Source of the DNA: Isoetes taiwanensis | Lineage: Eukaryota; Streptophyta; Lycopodiopsida; Isoetales; Isoetaceae | Length of the DNA stretch: 64,000 nucleotides | Assembly: GCA_021234155.1 (NCBI GenBank) | Contig: JAJEKV010000028.1 | Span: forward strand, 2,998,567 to 3,062,566 | Direction of reading: 5' to 3' | Shown here: one piece after another, positions 1 through 9,634 of the stretch | Layout: every line of letters starts with the position of its first letter | How positions within the stretch are numbered: the first letter of the stretch is position 1 | The notes under the pieces: model-generated | Told to the model about the DNA's origin: nothing | What the model saw: the letters and a program-made list of their open reading frames with translations, nothing else | Databases searched by the model: none | Translations under genes and position numbers: made by a program

Positions 1-108
1 GTCTTTGAACTCATTGCTCAAGGAGCTGCTATTCGTGATTTCAGATGGATATCTCGACAATTATCCAGGTTAGATGATCCTTTATTACCTCCACATGTGC
101 AGGGATGA
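1..108 (+). CDS. Open-ended reading frame at the window edge
   Basis: Frame 1 is open from the first base to a TGA at 106-108 and gives 35 residues starting VFELIAQGAAIRDFRWISRQ. The composition looks like real protein, and a possible splice donor (CAG|GTTAGA) lies at about 69, so this may be the end of an upstream exon. I do not recognise the protein. The plus-strand exon candidate at 349-517 could belong to the same gene. Confidence 0.25.
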   Translation, partial: VFELIAQGAAIRDFRWISRQLSRLDDPLLPPHVQG

Positions 109-348
109 ATTCAAGCAAGCACCGCATCTCGCTGATGGCTAGAAAAGAATTCCTATTTTTTCGTCAAGCTTACCTTTGTCTTAATTCATCCACACACAAT
201 TAAGCTACTCTACTAGCTATATTTGACAAGGTTGTTAATTCAACAGCATATGAGCATGTGAGAATACAAACGGCAAAGCGATTTCCCAGTTCTAACAAAA
301 GCGATACTAAGTCAGGCAATAAAACGGTACCTTTTACAAAATACATAG

Positions 349-517
349 ACCCGATTGAAGCAGCAAGCGTCCACAAATCCAGCCCACCAAAGCAAGATTG
401 TTGCGAAGACCCAAGATCTAGATATAGAAGCCATCCAAGCCGAAAAATTTCCATGCGGGTATGCTCCAGGAGAAGGGGCCATTATTACTTTCACTCCATT
501 GAGTCTTAATGATCAAG
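349..517 (+). CDS. Possible internal exon of an unknown protein
   Basis: An open stretch follows an acceptor-like ATAG at 345-348 and ends at a near-consensus donor, AAG|GTAAGG, at 517/518. The translation includes DLDIEAIQAEKFPCGYAPGE and then a hydrophobic strand-like segment. No start codon is needed if it is internal. It lies downstream of the open frame at the window start, so both may be 3' exons of a gene that begins outside the window. The family is unknown and expression evidence would be needed. Confidence 0.3.
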
Positions 518-1033
518 GTAAGGGCATTTTGAGCTATTTTAAAGCTACCTAAAGATAAAGATAGATATACAGATTCTATTTTTTTTTTATGTTATACCAC
601 AATCAATCAAGACCAGGATATCCCATTTAATGGTTTGGTTTTAGCATGCTGCAATTTGAGCCTCTAAACTTGCAATATTGTATTTCATTTGCCGGAGGGC
701 TTTTCACGTATGGTTGGGACTATGATTCCTACCACGTATTGTATGTGAAAGTGTATATGAAAATTGCATCTTTATGGGTTTTATTTATATCTTTAATTTG
801 TGCCACATTGATTTGGTGCATATTCCGTCATTCATGCTAGATCAAAGGCTATTAAACTTTCTGCAAGAAAAATGGTGCAAAATGAGCATATGGTTTGAAA
901 TATTTGGCAAATTATTTGGATAAGCTCTGGAAAAAAAAAAATCCCAATGTCGAATTTGTGCCAGCAACGGATCAGATTCCACTCCCAAATATTTGTAGGT
1001 GGGTGCCATTTCTATATTTTGCCTTGGTAACTG
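518..1033. other. Noncoding stretch, no gene seen
   Basis: AT-rich sequence with short open frames lacking protein-like composition. It lies between the exon candidates at the window start and the 3' end of the minus-strand LINE remnant. No repeat or RNA gene is evident. Confidence 0.5.
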
Positions 1034-2430
1034 TAGGTGGGGGCCCTCGACTGACGCGAAGATGATATGAGCACCACCTTAGTCTTGGCTAGGTTGACGC
1101 ACATATCAGTTACCTGACAGAATGTGTCTAGGGCATCGAGATGGCGATGCACATCTACCAGAGTGTAAGTTAGGAGGTCCACATCATCAGCATATATTAG
1201 CTGCCTGATAATATGACGCAGAAGGTGAGCTTTGTCGCCCCCATTGTCAGCAAGTCAGCCCTCCAACTGATCAATGTAAAGCCCAAACAATGTTGGAGAG
1301 AGAGAGCATCCCTAACGGACCCCAATATTGTTATGGAATGGTTGGCTTGTCGGCTGCAACTGGCCTGAGCAGGCCTCATATAAAATGTATACTGCATTCT
1401 GTAGGTCTATAGAAACCCCTAGCTGTTGCAATCTTGCCCATAGCTTTCCCGAGGCACAGTGTCAAGGCCTTCGCAAAGTCCACGAAGCAACAATATAGGT
1501 CCTGTCGGTGGTTCCTATTGTCTTCAACCAAAGTCTGCAACGTGAAAATGTGGTCAATGATTGAGTGCCGGGGTCTAAATCCTGCTTGGATGAGGGCTTG
1601 CATCTTTGTTGCGTCTGCCTAGCTCATCAACTGTCGGCTGGCAGTTTTGCAAATATCAAAATGATCATGATTGTTCGATAATTGGCTAGGCAATGCGGGT
1701 CACTTGCCACTCTCTATTGGTCCACTTCGGTGGGAAGCCTTCCTGTAATGCCTTGTTGAACAAGGCAATCAGTATCGGTACTATGGACGGTCCTGCCCAC
1801 TTGAGCAATTCTGCTTGAATACCATCTAGATTTGGCACTTTTCGATTGGCAAGGCGCTGTAAGCCTTGTTCCATGTTTGACGTTCCTTTGTTCCCTGAGC
1901 AGAAGGGTAATGTTGCTTGTGCACTCTAAGGGTCGTATAGCTGTCGCAAGTATTGACTCTACTGCTCTGGAGTGATTTTCCCTGTGGGCTGTACTGGCTT
2001 TCTGAGAATCCTTTGCCAGAAGTTCCTAGGATAATGGTCCAAGAGGTAGAACATTTTCCTCTTACGTGCTGCGATGTACCTGGCTTTCTTAGCTTTAAGG
2101 AACATGTGGTACTACCTGACCGACTATGGGCATAGAGCATGGTCTATAACCTGGTGGAGCCAGCATTTGTGTTCCTTGCACTCCGCATAAAGCCACTGAT
2201 TACGTGGAAAGATTGTGGTCCCAGAGATCTGTCGAGGGCGGCTTCTCCCAAAGCATCTTTCCGTAACAGTTCTAAGCATGTCAATCAGCTGACCTATCTG
2301 TTGCTCTAGTGTAGAGTATTGCAAAGTTCCTGCCAGGTCATCTATGAGTATCTGGGCATAAACCCATGCATGTTCATAATTCAATTGCAGCTGAGGCATA
2401 TGAGGAGTTGCCGCACAGCAACATACCAAG
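1034..2430 (-). pseudogene. LINE ORF2 reverse transcriptase, broken and 3'-truncated
   Basis: Pieces in order are KVPNLDGIQAELLKWAG (1830-1780), AGFRPRHSIIDHIFTLQTLV (about 1590-1520), CCFVDFAKA with the first catalytic Asp (about 1500), and QLIYADDVDLLTY with the YADD active site (1183-1194). A thumb-like segment (HLDALDTFCQVTDMCVNLAK) follows. The YADD form and the domain order place it among APE-type LINEs with ORF1. Frame changes occur between most pieces. The C-terminal cysteine motif and the 3' UTR are absent. Confidence 0.75.
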
Positions 2431-2689
2431 CCAGTTACAAGTAAAGTGGTAGGTGGTCTGAAACGATCTCTTCATCCCTATTATTGTTCCCACTTGAAAA
2501 TGCTTGACGACATGCATATCCTGCTCAGGCGCCAACGCATAGTCCACCACACTAGATCCACCCCCCTGGTTTTCCTGCCTGCAAGTGCTTTTGCGGGATG
2601 ACGACCACTGTGTCAGTCCATTGTAAACTACCAGGCCAAAGATACCACATGGTAAAAGCAATTGCCTACCATAGTGCATGACCTGATTG

Positions 2690-3230
2690 TCATCTGATGC
2701 CCCTGGCCAAGCCCCTTCTGCAGAACGCAGCTGCAACACATCTTCAGCCAAGGGGTCAAATCTCATGGGCTGTTCTACCCTGGTGCGTGCATTGAAGTCT
2801 CCAAGGAGTAGGCACTACCCAACTGCTTATGCTGTTGTATGTCATCATATAGAATGACATAAGGGTCCAGCCTATCCACATATGAGTGGATGTGATAGAA
2901 GTCGTTATCTGCATATGGGAAGTAGCAGGCTGCCATAAAGAGAGGTTTGCTATTGCAGTTTTGCACGCGCACCCACAGGTACCGGTTGTGCCTGTTCATC
3001 TTGAACAGAGAGATTGACTGTGCCAGGGTCGTCCCTATGCCCCTGCTTCCCCGTGCAATCATTGAAAACTGAGTAGCGCTGGTATCCTGACAAGTCGGGT
3101 AGCCTATATCATGCATGCTCCCATGTTTCCATGAGGAATATGAGATCCATCTTTGCGTCAACTGAATTGAGACTATTTCTCTTTTGCCATAGGAAGCCCC
3201 AACAATTCCAAGAGACCATGCGGAGGCACA
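2690..3230 (-). pseudogene. LINE ORF2 endonuclease (APE type), broken
   Basis: The first residues read MVSWNCWGF, the usual start of an APE-type LINE endonuclease. Further pieces include DLIFLMETW and, near 2800, LLGDFNARTRVEQP, which carries the GDFNA metal-binding motif. The C-terminal part (2766 down) reads VDYALAPEQDM. These domains nick the target DNA during target-primed reverse transcription. The pieces lie in different frames with internal stops, so no functional protein is possible. The segment is joined to the reverse transcriptase below it. Confidence 0.7.
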
Positions 3231-3234
3231 ATTT

Positions 3235-3850
3235 CTATTTGTTGGCAGGAGCTGCAGCTGCAGATTCAGTGTTAGCAGCAGAAGGGAGGGTGGTAGAAGT
3301 GAAAGTAGCATGAGATGCGCAAGTAACAGAAGGTGATGCAGCAATCGAGGCAGGGCGTGTGGCTGTAGCAGGCAAAGCAAGGACATGGTCAGGAGCTGTT
3401 GGAGGGTTCGCAACATTCGCAGCTGCATTCGGCGGCCTGATGATTTGCATCTTGTCCCGGATCAGTCCTGCAGCTCCCCTCTGTTTGCGGACGCTCTTAA
3501 CTTTGGCCAACTCGTGCCTTCAGTCTTCTTGTTGTGATGGGGTCAGATCTCGGTCGATATACAGGGCAGTCCCCTTCAACTGCTTGCCCTGGCACAAGAT
3601 GGCTTCTCTCACTTGCGCATCCCCGACTGTGAATGTGACTACCCGGGGGCGGTCTGGACGCTGGACACCATGGCGGCTGGCCTTAACAATGTGTATTGAC
3701 GTGTGGAGCATCATTTGAGCGAGGATCAACGTTTAGAGCCGGTTAATGAGGTCCTCCCCTGCCTCTTCTGTCAAGCCATGTATCACCACATTGTGGGTTC
3801 TCTGTCTCAGCACCTGGAGCTCTCTGATCGCTGGGTCAATGTTGCCCAGC
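3235..3850 (-). pseudogene. LINE ORF1, RRM-like part and C-terminal tail
   Basis: Reading from about 3847 down, broken frames give IRELQVLRQRTHNVVIHGLT followed by RPRVVTFTVGDAQVREAILC and KGTALYIDRDLTPSQQ. This matches the central RRM-like domain and the following conserved block of L1-type ORF1 proteins, which bind the element's RNA. A tail rich in Ala, Pro and Thr follows (3510-3235). At least two frame changes and stops separate the pieces. The endonuclease begins about 10 bases beyond the end of this tail, as expected for adjacent ORF1 and ORF2. Confidence 0.6.
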
Positions 3851-4034
3851 GCGACGTGTGTTGTTTGCTATCGGCGGGGCATGGGCTGTGGCCTTCATTG
3901 GGGCGATGGTGGCATGGGACGACTTGATGGTGCAGCCGCACACGGTCCTGGCTGAGTCGTGCAGACTTTTGGGCATGTGGGATTGGCGTGGCAGGTGCAA
4001 TGGTCTCTCCTTCCCGAAGGCAAGAGCTTAGCTC

Positions 4035-4310
4035 CTACTGGCATTGTGGTTGTCTTGCCAATTCACGCATGCACCGCTGCAGTTGCTCATGAGCCTCTGC
4101 ATGGAGGCTCTTGCCCTGTTTAGCGATGGCTGCCCGCAGCTCCTGCACCTTCCGATCTTGAGCTGCGGAGCTATGCTCCAGTTTCTGTAAGTGAGAGTCC
4201 AGCATAGGGTTCACTGCGGATGAGGCCACTTCCTGGGTCTCGACCCTACTTTGAAGGGCTTTCAATTGTGACTGGCTCTCTTCAAAGGCGGCCTGGATTC
4301 TTTGCGTCAT
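4035..4310 (-). CDS. LINE ORF1, second coiled-coil segment
   Basis: The 91-residue frame begins with the ATG that overlaps the previous stop by four bases. It consists of heptad-like sequence rich in Gln, Glu, Ala and Leu (for example QSQLKALQSRVETQEV), continuous in style with the upstream coiled coil. It ends at 4035. Downstream, an RRM-like segment of the same ORF1 appears in another frame, so this is most likely the middle of a single degraded ORF1. Confidence 0.55.
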   Translation of the reverse strand: MTQRIQAAFEESQSQLKALQSRVETQEVASSAVNPMLDSHLQKLEHSSAAQDRKVQELRAAIAKQGKSLHAEAHEQLQRCMRELARQPQCQ

Positions 4311-4975
4311 AGTATGGCCTCCCCAGCTTCTGATCGAAGGCAGGAGATGGTTGCCATTGTCTCCTGCTCAGCACGTTGCATGTTCCGTGCCATGGCTTCA
4401 ATGGCAGTGGATAAGGAATCTATGTAAGCCTGTAACTCAGAGAGACTCTGCTTGTCCTTCTGCCTTTCAGAGTGCACTAGACGGAGGCCATCCTCAAGCC
4501 ATTGTAGGTGGGTCTCCATGCAGGAGACACGCTGCTTTTCATTAGCCAGCTGCCTTTTGAGCATTTTGGATGCGAGGGCCTGCATCTCCTCTACTAAGCA
4601 AGCAATTTGAGTTGTATTGCCTCCTGCCATTGCTTGAACCTGTTTCCAGTGCTTCTCAACTGCCTGGACTGGCAGAGTCGATGAAAAAATGTGGCTTGCC
4701 ACTAGACTAGAGTATCTATCATATGCCTGACGAGCTATGCTTGTTGCACGAGACTTTGCCCGCGCTTTTCTTTTTAATATGCACCTATCAATTTTGCCTA
4801 TGCCATCTGGTCTGTGATTGGGGATGGCATCTACGTACTCTCCCAAGAGAAGTTTTGTTGCCATGTCTGCGCTAGGTAGAGGGGATTGTGCATCAGCACC
4901 ATCCACATGCATATCAATGGGGTGGGATGAAGGGACGTAGGGGTCGTCCGGCTCTTCTATCACCGGGGTTGCCAT
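4307..4975 (-). CDS. LINE ORF1, N-terminal coiled-coil part
   Basis: This 222-residue frame starts at an ATG at 4975 and opens with an acidic, proline-rich stretch. A basic cluster (KRKARAKSRA) near residue 70 follows. From about residue 105 the sequence is heptad-rich (Leu, Gln, Glu, Lys), as expected for a trimerising or RNA-binding ORF1 protein of APE-type LINEs. It ends at a TGA whose bases overlap the ATG of the next frame (ATGA, 4307-4310), and the coiled coil continues in that frame. This could be a -1 frameshift lesion in one ancestral ORF1, or a true overlapping pair. It is part of the minus-strand LINE remnant and is unlikely to function. Confidence 0.6.
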   Translation of the reverse strand: MATPVIEEPDDPYVPSSHPIDMHVDGADAQSPLPSADMATKLLLGEYVDAIPNHRPDGIGKIDRCILKRKARAKSRATSIARQAYDRYSSLVASHIFSSTLPVQAVEKHWKQVQAMAGGNTTQIACLVEEMQALASKMLKRQLANEKQRVSCMETHLQWLEDGLRLVHSERQKDKQSLSELQAYIDSLSTAIEAMARNMQRAEQETMATISCLRSEAGEAIL

Positions 4976-7220
4976 GATTAGGGTATCACCCTATAGATGC
5001 TTGTCTGAAAGCCTCCAAGCACTTTGTTCACACACAACCTCAACCTCCTTACATATGCCCATCTGAGAGCCTCTATGTGTTAGAAGCAGACGCTAGTGAC
5101 TTAGATATTACATACAATGGTTTGTTAAAAAAGAACCTCTCATAAAAATCTTATTTTTGATTAAAAACTTTTCTTTTCCAACAAAAAATTTGTAAAAAGC
5201 ATTTGCAAACGTAATGGTTTAGAAATCATCATTAGGCTTAAAACATTATTTTTTAACTTTCTTAAGAATCACTGGTATGACATTTGAAAAGATCAAATGG
5301 ACATGCTATATATACCACTGATTGGTCATAACGGATTTTGATTTGAAACATGGTTTGATACAACTTGAATTTTGGCTTCTCGATTTGAAAAAAAAAAAGG
5401 AAGGTTCCACTAACTCACCTAAAGAAACAATGCCACATAATTATACAAATATGCATGTTAGACATGTTTTAGATAAATCACTACATTTAGGTATAAGCTT
5501 ACAGGTTTAGGGTTCATGGATACGTAAAAACTTGGAGGATGTAGCAAGCCATGCTCATAAGATGAGCATGCAATGCTAACAACCATACCATCACTATATA
5601 TTTAGGGTTTGGGATTTAAAGGTTGTATGTTTAGATAGGATATCATAGACTATGTTTACAATTTGTAAAGAAGATGAAGACAATCCTAAATGGTTGATTT
5701 GCCAAGTTCTATTTTGTTTCAGACGCAAAGTTTTCTAGGAAATCAAAATAAGGTAGGTCAATAATACAAGTAGAATGGAAACACTATTACTTGGCAATAT
5801 TGATAGCGAGACCCATTCCTTGCTATCACGTTTGATTATGCATCTACTCATTTTGTTCCACCCTTTGCTTTCCATTAATTGTACCCATTTCCCACACCCA
5901 TAGCTAATGCCCGGCATTCCTAAACTCTAAACCATAAATCATTAATTACATCTATGCACACGATTACATCTTCAATTTCTTAGTCTGCCTACAACTCATG
6001 CTACCTATTCCACATGTCTACGGCTAATGCCCGGCATCGCCGGGCACACGTTCCTAGTTTTGTATTAAAAAATGTCTTGTCTATATTCAAAAATGTCTTG
6101 AGATTTGACCTGCAAATTTGTTGGCACCTGCATAGAAAATAAAAAAAAAAAGGGAACAAATGGAGACTTTCTTCATTCCGGTGGAGTACCATAGCCACCT
6201 ACCTCGCCACACTGTGTTTGCATAGATTCACTGCCCTCCAAGTTTCAAGCGCAATTCCACGAGAAGAAGGTAAACCTGTCAGATGTAGGGAAAATTCGTT
6301 TTAGGGTCAGTCCAACTAGATTGCAACAAAAATATATTCAATTAACAAAACAAGCCTAGGCCATTCGCAAAAAAACATGCTTTATGTCAGCTTCAAACAT
6401 CATCTATAAGATTAACAATCCTGGTCTACCATTTAAGAAAACCCTTCTCCCATCTGTCTACCAAAAAGTCAATTGCAAGTGCTCTATGAAGGGTCCATAA
6501 CTCTTTAAACTATGGCAAAATATTGTGGAGGCAGAGATTCGACTTGATGGATCTAGAGCTGGTTTGCCAATCAGAGTACCTGTTCCATCTCACACACTCC
6601 AAATAATTCATAATAGGCTCAACAAATTCCTAATGTTTGAAGCAACCCTAAAATATGTGTCTTAAGCTTTGCATGCGTGTATTTTCAAAGCTTACGCGAA
6701 TGTAGGCGCACTTTAGATGTATGTGTATTAGTACACTCCGAAAAATATGGCACTAAATCATAGCAAAATCATATTCAAAAGCATATAAAAATACAAAGGA
6801 AACCCCCTATTATTATGCTAGATTACCATAAAGTCTTTGCATGATTGTCTTGATTGTCATAAGCCTTGAGATACTTTGTATGGTAATCAAAACCTAAATG
6901 TTATGCTGTGGTTAAAACTCTGTTTACAAAACTATTAGTGATAAAGAATTCCCGATCAATTAAAACATATTTGCGAAATATATGTAGCCACTGCAACTAA
7001 GCTTTTTAAATATATTAGAAGTCCTTTGGGCATGGAGTTAAGATGTTAAATGCCACTGCAATTAACCTTTCTGAACATCTTAAGAGTCATATGGTCATGG
7101 ATTTAAGTATTGAAATGAAGCAATCCATTAATGCAATGGAGGCAAGTTAATATTTTTCGGATAATCAACATGCAAACAATACCCTCGTGGGCAGCACTTG
7201 TTTCTCACAAATTTTCTTAT
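4976..7220. other. AT-rich noncoding region
   Basis: No protein-like frame on either strand. The stretch begins with the presumed 5' UTR of the minus-strand LINE and contains the Helitron-type 3' terminus described separately. From about 6660 to 7200 the sequence is AT-rich without obvious repeats. Confidence 0.5.
6021..6057 (+). repeat. Helitron-type 3' terminus
   Basis: A perfect 7-bp stem (GCCCGGC / GCCGGGC, 6029-6035 and 6039-6045) with a 3-base loop is followed after 8 bases by CTAG (6054-6057) and then T. A short GC-rich hairpin close to a terminal CTRR, inserted before T, is the standard 3' end of Helitrons, which transpose by rolling circle. The body would lie to the left, but I cannot place its TC 5' end. 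A related motif at 5903-5923 keeps the left half of the hairpin and the flanking bases but lacks about 14 bases. Confidence 0.6.
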
Positions 7221-7222
7221 GG

Positions 7223-7239
7223 GCCGTTCACATGGGCCT
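7223..7239 (+). repeat. Left terminal inverted repeat of the Harbinger element
   Basis: GCCGTTCACATGGGCCT here matches the reverse complement of 11453-11469 at 14 of 17 positions. It lies about 830 bases before the Myb/SANT start codon. Confidence 0.5.
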
Positions 7240-8054
7240 TTTTTTAGCCCGCACTGAAACAGCGCTGGAGCAAACTTCAGCAGCTGAAAAATTTATATTC
7301 AGCATCGCGCCGTTCATGGCGCGCGAGCTGAGCTTGAAATTTGGGCTCCGCTGATTCAGGGCTTACTCAGCTAGGAGGATTCAGCAGGGCAGCAAAACAC
7401 ATTCACGTGAATCCATCAACGTGATTGCTGGAATCCGGGCAGTTGTAATTGCTGTAATTGCAGGAAGAAACTGGCCGGAATGGACTACAAATGAATCGAA
7501 TGAATAAACACTACAAACTTATCAAGAAGGCCGAATCCGTCATCACGAAGCTGAATCCGTCCTCGTAATTCAGATCATCCATGTGTTTTTTGCCGTCTTG
7601 CTCGATTTTTTTTTTCTGATCTGGATTCCGCTCCTGCCATTCCTATTCAATTTTTGATCTCGATTTTTACAGCTTCCGGACTTCTTTTACCAATTGGGTT
7701 CTCTCATTTCTTTACCATTCTTCTTTCGTAGTCATTTTCTTTCTTTTCATTTCATTTGCATTGTATTCTGCACGCACCCAGAAGGCAGAGATTTGTTGTG
7801 GCTGGTGATTTACTGAGTACCAATTCCTTTTCAAGCCTATTCGAGCCCCAATCCTTCTCCTTTTCTGATCTGAATCCCGTTCTCTCCATTCCTATTCAAT
7901 CTATTCGAGCCTCAATCCTTCTCTGTTAACATCTATTCCAACGTTCCTATTCCATTTTCTGATCTCGATTGTTACAATTGGATTTTTTTTTTTCCCATTT
8001 TCAAAGCCTCAAAGGTTTGTAGATTAAAAGGTTTCAAAGCCTCGTTTCATTGTC
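7240..8054 (+). other. 5' region of the Myb/SANT gene with short repeats
   Basis: Noncoding leader inside the Harbinger element. Between about 7610 and 7970 a pyrimidine-rich phrase (CTGATCT..., CATTCCTATTCAAT) recurs three times with variation. No other gene is evident. Confidence 0.45.
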
Positions 8055-8603
8055 ATGGACTTGAATAGCATCCCTCTAGAAGACACCCTTGATTTTGACA
8101 TGTACAAGGACTCCCAAGAGGTTGAGATGGTAGCTTCCACACAAATGGACATTCCATGCGTAGGAGACATGCCAATGGCCGAGGAATTGGAGGATCAAGC
8201 TGAAAAGAAAGGTAAGACATTGTGGTCTTCGAAGTGTGTTGATAGCTTGTTGAATGAGTTTGCGGACATTAAAGTGAACATTATTCGGAATGGTAATTTT
8301 GGTGCTAAGCATTATGAGCTCCTAGCGAGTCGTGTCAATAAGGATATGGGAACAAATTATACTTGGAAGCAAGTTAAGAATCGTACGGAGCATATGATTA
8401 GACGTTATAAGCAAGAGAGGCAGAAGGAGCATGGAACTGGTGGGACGCCAAGCACATGGCAATATTTTGATAAGCTTGATCAGGTTCTATGGAATTCCTC
8501 CAAGTGTGGTGGGTTACCAGGTGGTTCTACGGACGAAGGGTTCAGGTCCAATGAGACGTCTAATTCCAAGAAGAGTGGGAAATGGAAGCATCCCGTAGTT
8601 TAA
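8055..8603 (+). CDS. Harbinger Myb/SANT-like DNA-binding protein
   Basis: The frame gives 182 residues from ATG 8055. After an acidic N-terminus, a trihelix/Myb-SANT-like domain spans about residues 55-125 (LWSSKCVDSLLNEF, then YTWKQVKNRTEHMIRRYKQE). In PIF/Harbinger elements this second protein binds the subterminal DNA and helps the transposase enter the nucleus. The frame ends at TAA 8601-8603. Thirteen bases later the same reading frame reopens, and the C-terminal part continues to about 9064 with one further frameshift. The stop therefore looks like a lesion and not the natural end. Host trihelix proteins share the fold, but the convergent transposase fixes its identity. Confidence 0.7.
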   Translation: MDLNSIPLEDTLDFDMYKDSQEVEMVASTQMDIPCVGDMPMAEELEDQAEKKGKTLWSSKCVDSLLNEFADIKVNIIRNGNFGAKHYELLASRVNKDMGTNYTWKQVKNRTEHMIRRYKQERQKEHGTGGTPSTWQYFDKLDQVLWNSSKCGGLPGGSTDEGFRSNETSNSKKSGKWKHPVV

Positions 8604-8615
8604 AGTGATTATAAT

Positions 8616-9064
8616 ATGGAGCATGGAAATAGAAAAGCATCAAAAGCTAGCTCACTTAACGTACCGTCTATAACTTTGGAGTCTGGTGAAGCTTGCGTCA
8701 CCATCATTGAGCCCGATAGTGAGGAAGAGGAGAAGGTGGATAATGAGGACATTAGTGAGCACACCCCAAGACTATTGAGAAGGAGAAGTGTGGCCAAAGG
8801 AATAGCACCTCCAGTCTACGTGGTCAAAAAATGAAGTCGAACCATGGGAAAGATGGTGTTAGGGGTGCAGCTGCAATACTTGCGGAAGCAATGAAGGATA
8901 TCACCATAATACACAAGGACTTGAAGTTATTAGAGATACAGGCAAAGAAAGATGCACAAGAGAAAAGCGAGCAGATGCACATGCATCTAGCGGAGATGCA
9001 AATGCGCTTGCAAATGGAGTTGAGTGCACGTTTTTCATCTGCACAGCCAAACAATGCAAGCTAG
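8616..9064 (+). pseudogene. C-terminal part of the Harbinger Myb/SANT protein
   Basis: This segment follows in the same frame as the Myb/SANT domain after one stop. It is acidic and then basic (EEEEKVDNEDI, RLLRRRS) to 8834. A frame change then leads into a helical, Met- and Gln-rich tail (8831-9064; for example MHMHLAEMQMRLQMEL). Such a C-terminal coiled coil is typical of these accessory proteins and probably mediates contact with the transposase. It is not an independent gene. Confidence 0.55.
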
Positions 9065-9634
9065 GCTCAATGGGACGGGGATCGCTTCAACCATGGAAGT
9101 CATGATTCCAACTACCAACAGTAAACTATTCCTTTGCAAGTTTAGGATTTAGAGTGTTATGTTTCTATGAATGATTGTGATTATCTTTTTCATTGTAATC
9201 ATGCAATTGAAATGTAATGTTTTTATTTATGTGTAAGTGATATTATGCAAGTAATATGTGTAGTTAAAATAACTTATGTTTTTATAAAGTTAATGTTTTT
9301 TTTATGTGTTATGGAATATTATGCAAGTGATATAGTCTCGAACTATACTATAAAAGACTTAAACCTAGAAAAACAAAATCTCAAAATATGATCTCAATAA
9401 TTGAAAACTCAATATGTCATCTCAAATATTTAAATCTCAATAGTTGATAACTCAAATACTTAATTGTTTTTTAAATACTCAAATACACAATTAAGCAATG
9501 GTGGATCTCAAATATTTAAATACTCAAATACCATTGAACTATCTAACCATTGAACTTTCGTTTTTTTTTTTTTTTTTTTTTTTTGTGTCTTCCTTTTTTT
9601 TTTCATTTCAGATACAAGCAACCCTTCAATACAT
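9065..9634. other. Noncoding gap between the convergent Harbinger genes
   Basis: AT-rich sequence with several partial repeats of a phrase like CTCAAATATTTAAATCTCAA (9415-9530) and a T-tract at 9561-9584. It probably holds both genes' 3' UTRs. Confidence 0.4.

Larger units (their letters stand above)
1034..4975 (-). mobile_element. Decayed non-LTR retrotransposon (LINE)
   Basis: On the minus strand the order of domains is that of a LINE: an ORF1 with long coiled coils and an RRM-like segment (about 4975-3235), an APE-type endonuclease (about 3230-2690), then a reverse transcriptase ending just past its YADD box (1183-1194). Frameshifts and stops break every domain. Recognisable coding stops at about 1034, before any C-terminal zinc finger, so the 3' end is missing. 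That is unusual, because LINE copies normally lose the 5' end. I could not find target-site duplications or a poly(A) tail. Confidence 0.85.

Noticed and set aside
5310-5960. TTTAGGG-like motifs suggesting interstitial telomere repeats
   Set aside because: Only isolated single copies are present, with no tandem run.
9561-9608. T-tract as a reversed poly(A) tail of a retroposon
   Set aside because: It lies between convergent Harbinger genes and no retroposon body or target duplication adjoins it.
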